27,077 nucleotides of DNA from Myxococcales bacterium (GTDB taxonomy: Bacteria; Myxococcota; Polyangia; Polyangiales; Polyangiaceae). Position numbers and translations under genes: made by a program. The stretch is from the NCBI GenBank assembly GCA_003151595.1, contig PLXW01000066.1, positions 45,646 through 72,722 on the forward strand. The letters are read 5' to 3'. Position 1 is the stretch's first letter. The number at the start of each line of letters is the position of its first letter. Shown piece by piece: positions 26,003 to 27,077 of this stretch. The notes under the pieces are model-generated. The model was not told the DNA's origin and ran no database searches. It was given only the letters and a program-made list of their open reading frames with translations.

Positions 26003-26030
26003 GAGCTTGTCGGAGCGACCGACAAGCTCC
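26002..26030. terminator. Strong 12-bp hairpin, likely former terminator of the beta-propeller gene
   Basis: GGAGCTTGTCGG (26002-26013) and CCGACAAGCTCC (26019-26030) form a perfect 12-bp stem with a 5-nt loop. Before the IS insertion this began at the last base of the propeller gene's TAG stop. There is no T-run, so termination may be factor-assisted. It now lies right after the transposase stop codon. Confidence 0.65.
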
Positions 26031-26106
26031 CTCGTACGGGTCATGTAAACGCGGACGCCTTCCGGCGCCGCTAGGCTCTCGCTCGTGATACCAATGGAAG
26101 GAGCCG

Positions 26107-27077
26107 ATGGACGGCACTCCGCCCGCGCTCCCGACGGATTCCGAAGACGTCGTTTGGGCGCTACAGACTGCCGAATCGTTGTGGAAGCGCGGAGAGCGCG
26201 TCGACGCGGTGGTGTGGGTTCGGCGTGCGGCTCAAGCGGCCGGCGAAGGTGAAGACGCGAAGCGTGCGGCCACGCTGGCGCGGTTCGCCGCCGATCTCGG
26301 CGATTGGATCGGCTCGCACACGGTCGCCGGTGACGCGAAGGCCCAAGCGCAGAGTGTCTCGTCGCTGAAGGCGCTCGACGCGTTCCTCGACAGGGCACCG
26401 CTCTCGCGCGAACAGTCGGACGCGTTCGTGCTGTCGTCGCGCGACGTCGAGGTCGTGTCGGCCAAGGATTTCGAAGCGGGGTTTGCCGCGCGCTCGGAGC
26501 CGCCGAAAGGGGCCACGTCCGAGGGCGAAGTGATGACCGTGTCGGTTCACGCACCCGACGTGGAGATCATCGAGGAGGGGGAGATCTCCGATCCGTTCCC
26601 CGAAGAAGAGCCGACCCCCGTACGGCACGTGAAGTCACCGCCGCCGCCCGCCGAAGCTCCGACTGCCGCGCAAGCGCACGCGGGAATGCTCGACCCGTGG
26701 AACGAGAGCGATCTCGCCGCGCAGAAGCCGGCCAAGCGACGGCCGTCGTCGAGCAGCTTCGACGAAGAAGAGGTGATCACGAGCGCCAAGGTGCGCACTG
26801 CGGCGCAACCTCCTCCCGCGGCGCAGGTCTCGGCGAGCGTTCCCGGGGCTCCGCGCGCACCGAATTTCCCGTCGCCCCGCGCCCGCCAGTCGCTCTCACG
26901 CCCGGTGATCCCTCCCGCGGCTGCGGACGAAGAAGCGGAGACCACGACGTATCGCCAGATCAATCCGCGCGCCGGTCGTGGAGGTGATTCGGCTCCGGCG
27001 AAGGAGCCGCCGCCCCCTCCGATCGAAGCGAGGTCGAAGCCGTCGGGCCCGACGCCGCTCGAGGCGAGATCGAAAGC
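26107..27077 (+). CDS. Unknown protein with helical N-domain and long Pro-rich region, cut by window edge
   Basis: From ATG 26107 (GGAAGGAG ends three bases upstream) the frame stays open to the window end, giving 323 codons. Residues 1 to about 110 form a helical domain (VVWALQTAESLWKRGERVDA, then VVWVRRAAQAAGE) resembling a tetratricopeptide-like or similar helix pair. After residue about 125 the sequence is low-complexity, rich in Pro, Glu, Ala and Ser (IEEGEISDPFPEEEPTP), with a recurring EARSKPSGPTPLEARSK at the edge. No signal peptide is seen. A domain further downstream is likely, but it is outside the window. Confidence 0.78.
   Translation, partial: MDGTPPALPTDSEDVVWALQTAESLWKRGERVDAVVWVRRAAQAAGEGEDAKRAATLARFAADLGDWIGSHTVAGDAKAQAQSVSSLKALDAFLDRAPLSREQSDAFVLSSRDVEVVSAKDFEAGFAARSEPPKGATSEGEVMTVSVHAPDVEIIEEGEISDPFPEEEPTPVRHVKSPPPPAEAPTAAQAHAGMLDPWNESDLAAQKPAKRRPSSSSFDEEEVITSAKVRTAAQPPPAAQVSASVPGAPRAPNFPSPRARQSLSRPVIPPAAADEEAETTTYRQINPRAGRGGDSAPAKEPPPPPIEARSKPSGPTPLEARSK

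Overview
The window is chromosomal, very GC-rich DNA, and its gene content suggests a myxobacterium-type deltaproteobacterium (Myxococcota, most like Polyangiales). The evidence is the strong G/C bias at third codon positions, the many lipoproteins and Pro/Ser-rich proteins of unknown function, an FHA protein with a long proline-rich linker, and a SppA-type peptidase fused to a large N-terminal region. The assignment comes from gene content only; no 16S or other marker is present. I found no rRNA, tRNA, CRISPR array or prophage. The only complete mobile element is one IS630-family insertion sequence.

Layout. Positions 1-3513 (minus) hold a three-gene operon: a protein of unknown function followed by two adjacent acyl-CoA dehydrogenase (ACAD) homologues, the second cut by the window edge. 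Positions 3605-4620 (plus) hold the rplM-rpsI ribosomal operon with a good sigma70-type promoter and a structured leader, meeting a small acidic/proline-rich gene tail to tail. At 4933-5913 (plus) is a SurA-like periplasmic chaperone. Positions 6016-9230 (minus) hold a WXXGXW-repeat lipoprotein, a secreted transglutaminase-like protein and a VWA-domain protein, the last two joined by a GTGA overlap. Positions 9372-13720 (plus) hold a UDP-sugar pyrophosphorylase family protein, a DUF2505-like protein and a large SppA-type S49 peptidase. The peptidase N-terminus runs through a dispersed-type palindromic repeat.

Positions 13728-20063 (minus) hold five genes in a row: a HEAT-like lipoprotein, an RHH-FHA fusion, a ketopantoate-reductase-like protein, an HdrD/GlcF-like Fe-S protein and a membrane histidine kinase. 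Positions 20311-23046 (plus) encode an FtsK DNA translocase. It is followed by a 69-residue small protein and a membrane-anchored PQQ-type beta-propeller. An IS630 element (24810-25999) sits exactly in the stop codon of the propeller gene, between it and a 12-bp hairpin that probably was its terminator. A Pro-rich protein of unknown function (26107 onward) runs off the right edge.

The most notable observations are four. (1) The two ACAD homologues have lost different, complementary sets of FAD-binding and catalytic motifs, as expected of an obligate heteromer with one composite active site. (2) The palindromic repeat supplies the start region of the SppA signal peptide. (3) The IS630 target CTAG makes both the host gene's stop codon and the transposase's own stop codon. 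(4) The ketopantoate-reductase-like protein lacks the family's catalytic residues. No complete, clearly new defence or secretion system is visible.
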